Source: Tenacibaculum sp. 1_MG-2023
GTDB taxonomy: Bacteria; Bacteroidota; Bacteroidia; Flavobacteriales; Flavobacteriaceae
Reading direction: 5' to 3'
Assembly (NCBI RefSeq): GCF_030547425.1
Contig: NZ_JAUORH010000016.1
Coordinates: forward strand, 1-64,000
Length of the DNA stretch: 64,000 nt
The notes under the pieces are model-generated. The model did not search any database, had not been told where the DNA came from, and saw only the letters and a list, made by a program, of their open reading frames with translations. Positions 62,460 through 64,000 of the stretch are shown piece after piece; positions within the stretch are counted from its first letter, which is position 1, and each line of letters starts with the position of its first letter. A program made the position numbers and the translations under genes.

Positions 62460-63668
62460 ATGAAAAAAGTTATTATTATTGGTGGCGGAGCTGCAGGTTA
62501 TTTTACAGCAATTAATGCAAAAGAACTTAATCCTGAATTGGACATTACTATTCTTGAGAAAGGAAAAGAGGTTTTACAAAAAGTAAAAATTTCTGGTGGA
62601 GGTCGTTGTAATGTTACGCATGCTTGTTTTGAACCCAAAGAACTAACAAAATTCTACCCAAGAGGGGAAAAAGAGTTATTGGGCCCTTTTCATAAATTCA
62701 TGACGGGTGATACTTTTGAATGGTTTGAAAATCGCGGAGTTCCTTTAAAAATTGAAGAAGATAATCGAGTATTCCCAGAAGCTAATACATCACAAGCAAT
62801 TATAGATTGTTTTCAAAACGCTGTTGATAACCTCGGAATCATAGTGTTAAAAAATCATGGTGTGAATTCTGTTTATCAACAAGATGAGAAATGGATTATC
62901 AACACAAAAAATCAAGATTTTGAAGCAGATTTCGTAGTGGTTGCTGCAGGAAGCAGTAAAAAAGTATGGGATTTATGTAAAACGCTAGATCATACAATTA
63001 TAGAACCTGTTCCGTCTTTATTTACTTTTAATATTAAAGATAAACGAATTATTGATTTAGGTGGAATTTCTGTGCCAAATGCTGAAGTAACACTTGTTGG
63101 AACGAATTTAGAAAACTCTGGTCCCTTACTAATTACCCACTGGGGCTTGAGTGGTCCTGCTATTTTAAAATTATCCGCTTTTGGCGCTCGTATTTTAGCC
63201 GACAAAAACTATCAATACAACGTACTGGTAAATTGGCTAGGACAAGATACAAATTCTGTTTTCGAAGAGTTACAAGGACTAAAGAAATCACAAGCTAAAA
63301 AACAAGTTAGTTTAAAATCTCCTTTTAGTGATATTCCTCGCCGATTGTGGGAACGTTTGGTTACGGCTTCAGAAATAAAAAACAACCAAAATTGGGCAGA
63401 TTTAAGCAACAAACAGCTTCAAAACTTAGCAAACGAGCTAAACAAGGGATTATTTAATGCAAATGGACGTACTACTTTTAAAGAAGAGTTTGTTACTGCT
63501 GGTGGTGTAGATTTAAAAGAAATTAACTTTAAACGTTTTGAAAGTAAAAAACATAAAAACTTGTTTTTTGTAGGTGAAGTATTAAATATTGATGCCGTTA
63601 CTGGTGGCTTCAACTTTCAAAATGCTTGGACAGGTGGTTTTATTTGTGCAAATGCGATTGCTGAATAA
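62460..63668 (+). CDS. HI0933/BaiN-type FAD-dependent oxidoreductase
   Basis: A 402-aa flavoprotein. The dinucleotide-binding motif GGGAAGYFTA is at residues 8-17 (MKKVIIIGGGAAGYF). The family signature KISGGGRCNVTHA follows near 43-55. The second family motif, NAWTGGFICANAIAE, ends the protein as the C-terminal FAD contact. Members of the HI0933/YhiN/BaiN group reduce varied substrates and their role is often unknown. It is probably cytoplasmic. It is separated from the upstream kinase by a 104-bp palindromic repeat. Confidence 0.93.
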   Translation: MKKVIIIGGGAAGYFTAINAKELNPELDITILEKGKEVLQKVKISGGGRCNVTHACFEPKELTKFYPRGEKELLGPFHKFMTGDTFEWFENRGVPLKIEEDNRVFPEANTSQAIIDCFQNAVDNLGIIVLKNHGVNSVYQQDEKWIINTKNQDFEADFVVVAAGSSKKVWDLCKTLDHTIIEPVPSLFTFNIKDKRIIDLGGISVPNAEVTLVGTNLENSGPLLITHWGLSGPAILKLSAFGARILADKNYQYNVLVNWLGQDTNSVFEELQGLKKSQAKKQVSLKSPFSDIPRRLWERLVTASEIKNNQNWADLSNKQLQNLANELNKGLFNANGRTTFKEEFVTAGGVDLKEINFKRFESKKHKNLFFVGEVLNIDAVTGGFNFQNAWTGGFICANAIAE

Positions 63669-63672
63669 AAAA

Positions 63673-63713
63673 TCATTTCGAACAAAGTTTTAAAAGTTCT
63701 TCGTTCGAAATGA
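63673..63713. terminator. Palindrome between convergent genes, probable bidirectional terminator
   Basis: TCATTTCGAAC (63673-63683) pairs perfectly with GTTCGAAATGA (63703-63713), with A-rich and T-rich flanks. It resembles the dispersed TTCGAA-type repeats and sits between the converging flavoprotein and acidic-protein genes. Confidence 0.6.
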
Positions 63714-63723
63714 CTTTACTTTT

Positions 63724-64000
63724 TTAGTCTTCGTCTTCTCCTTCTTCTTCGTAACAGTTAAAAATGATAGAATATCCGTACTCTACAGCTTCTTCATATA
63801 ATTCTTTTTGTTCATCATCTTCTACATCATCCACAGAATCTAACGTAAAATATTCGTCTTCTATTTCAACTACTTTCCAGTCTTCATTTTTGATGTAAAA
63901 TTTCGCTAATCGCATAGCTCCTTCAATATCTTTATAATCGATATATAAGCTTACGTAAGCTCCGATAACTTCATCGTAATGTTCAGAAGATTTTTTAGGT
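63724..64000 (-). CDS. Acidic protein of unknown function, partial
   Basis: The frame is open to the window edge, so the 5' end is missing. The visible 92 codons read SSEHYDEVIGAYVSLYIDYK, then MRLAKFYIKNEDWKVVEIED, YFTLDSVDDVEDDEQKELYE, a Tyr-rich stretch and an E/D-rich tail ending EDED. The internal ATG at 63915 is unlikely to be the start because conserved-looking sequence continues upstream of it. There is no signal peptide in the visible part. The strongly acidic tail suggests a small cytoplasmic protein. I do not recognise the family. Confidence 0.65.
   Translation of the reverse strand, partial: PKKSSEHYDEVIGAYVSLYIDYKDIEGAMRLAKFYIKNEDWKVVEIEDEYFTLDSVDDVEDDEQKELYEEAVEYGYSIIFNCYEEEGEDED

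Noticed and set aside
1..64000. tRNA, rRNA or CRISPR loci
   Set aside because: I looked through the intergenic regions and found no cloverleaf, rRNA segment or short-repeat array that I could support.

Overview
This 64 kb window is chromosomal DNA of a member of the Bacteroidota, almost certainly a marine Flavobacteriaceae. The base composition is AT-rich. Promoters follow the Bacteroidota pattern (TTG, about 19-20 nt, TAnnTTTG) and Shine-Dalgarno sites are weak. Gene content also fits: a SusC/SusD pair, fused SecDF, a short Obg, two POT transporters, lpxB, GYDIA-family GHMP kinase and many lipoproteins. I suspect a Tenacibaculum/Polaribacter-like genus but cannot prove it.

Layout. 0.1-3.5 kb: translation cluster thrS-infC-rpmI-rplT, with infC probably starting at ATA. 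3.5-12.5 kb: two secreted proteins of unknown role, fhs, secDF, a fused hpt-adk gene, and obgE. 12.5-14.8 kb: a small recent insertion flanked by a 385-bp direct repeat (truncated and intact copies of a metallopeptidase-like gene). It carries a lipoprotein gene and a gene for a signal-peptide-bearing UBIQUITIN whose C-terminal Gly-Gly is replaced by Asn-Cys. 14.9-25.6 kb: a leftward block with a LytTR/LytS two-component pair, a zinc metalloprotease, SusC, SusD and a cell-surface lipoprotein. 25.8-34.2 kb: an antagonism island, with a PAAR-headed HET-C-type effector followed 2 bp later by seven tandem paralogous lipoproteins (probable immunity proteins) whose two variable segments are shuffled between copies, then one unrelated lipoprotein. 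34.3-37.1 kb: NlpC/P60 lipoprotein, lpxB, small membrane protein and surE. 37.2-46.5 kb: a decayed gene, a tail-specific protease, an HD hydrolase, DUF2797, GH3, a TonB-domain lipoprotein, a TPR protein and a BlaR1/BlaI-type pair with a perfect 34-bp palindrome. 46.6-50.9 kb: DUF456, a candidate small RNA, lysS, an acyltransferase and a dead IS200 element. 50.9-59.1 kb: comEC, a thioredoxin-like protein and an operon of a DPP-IV-like peptidase with two peptide transporters. 59.3-64 kb: HMG-CoA reductase fused to a DUF1569-like domain, a GIY-YIG protein and GYDIA GHMP kinase (mevalonate pathway), a flavoprotein and a partial acidic protein. Palindromic repeats are scattered through this last part, two of them inside the kinase coding sequence.

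How the genes work together. Most of the window is housekeeping. The accessory content centres on interbacterial competition: a putative secreted ubiquitin toxin like Bacteroides fragilis BfUbb, and a type VI-type PAAR effector with an expanded immunity array. A protease/SusCD locus under a linked sensor and a DPP-POT operon point to peptide scavenging. No tRNA, rRNA, CRISPR array or prophage was seen.
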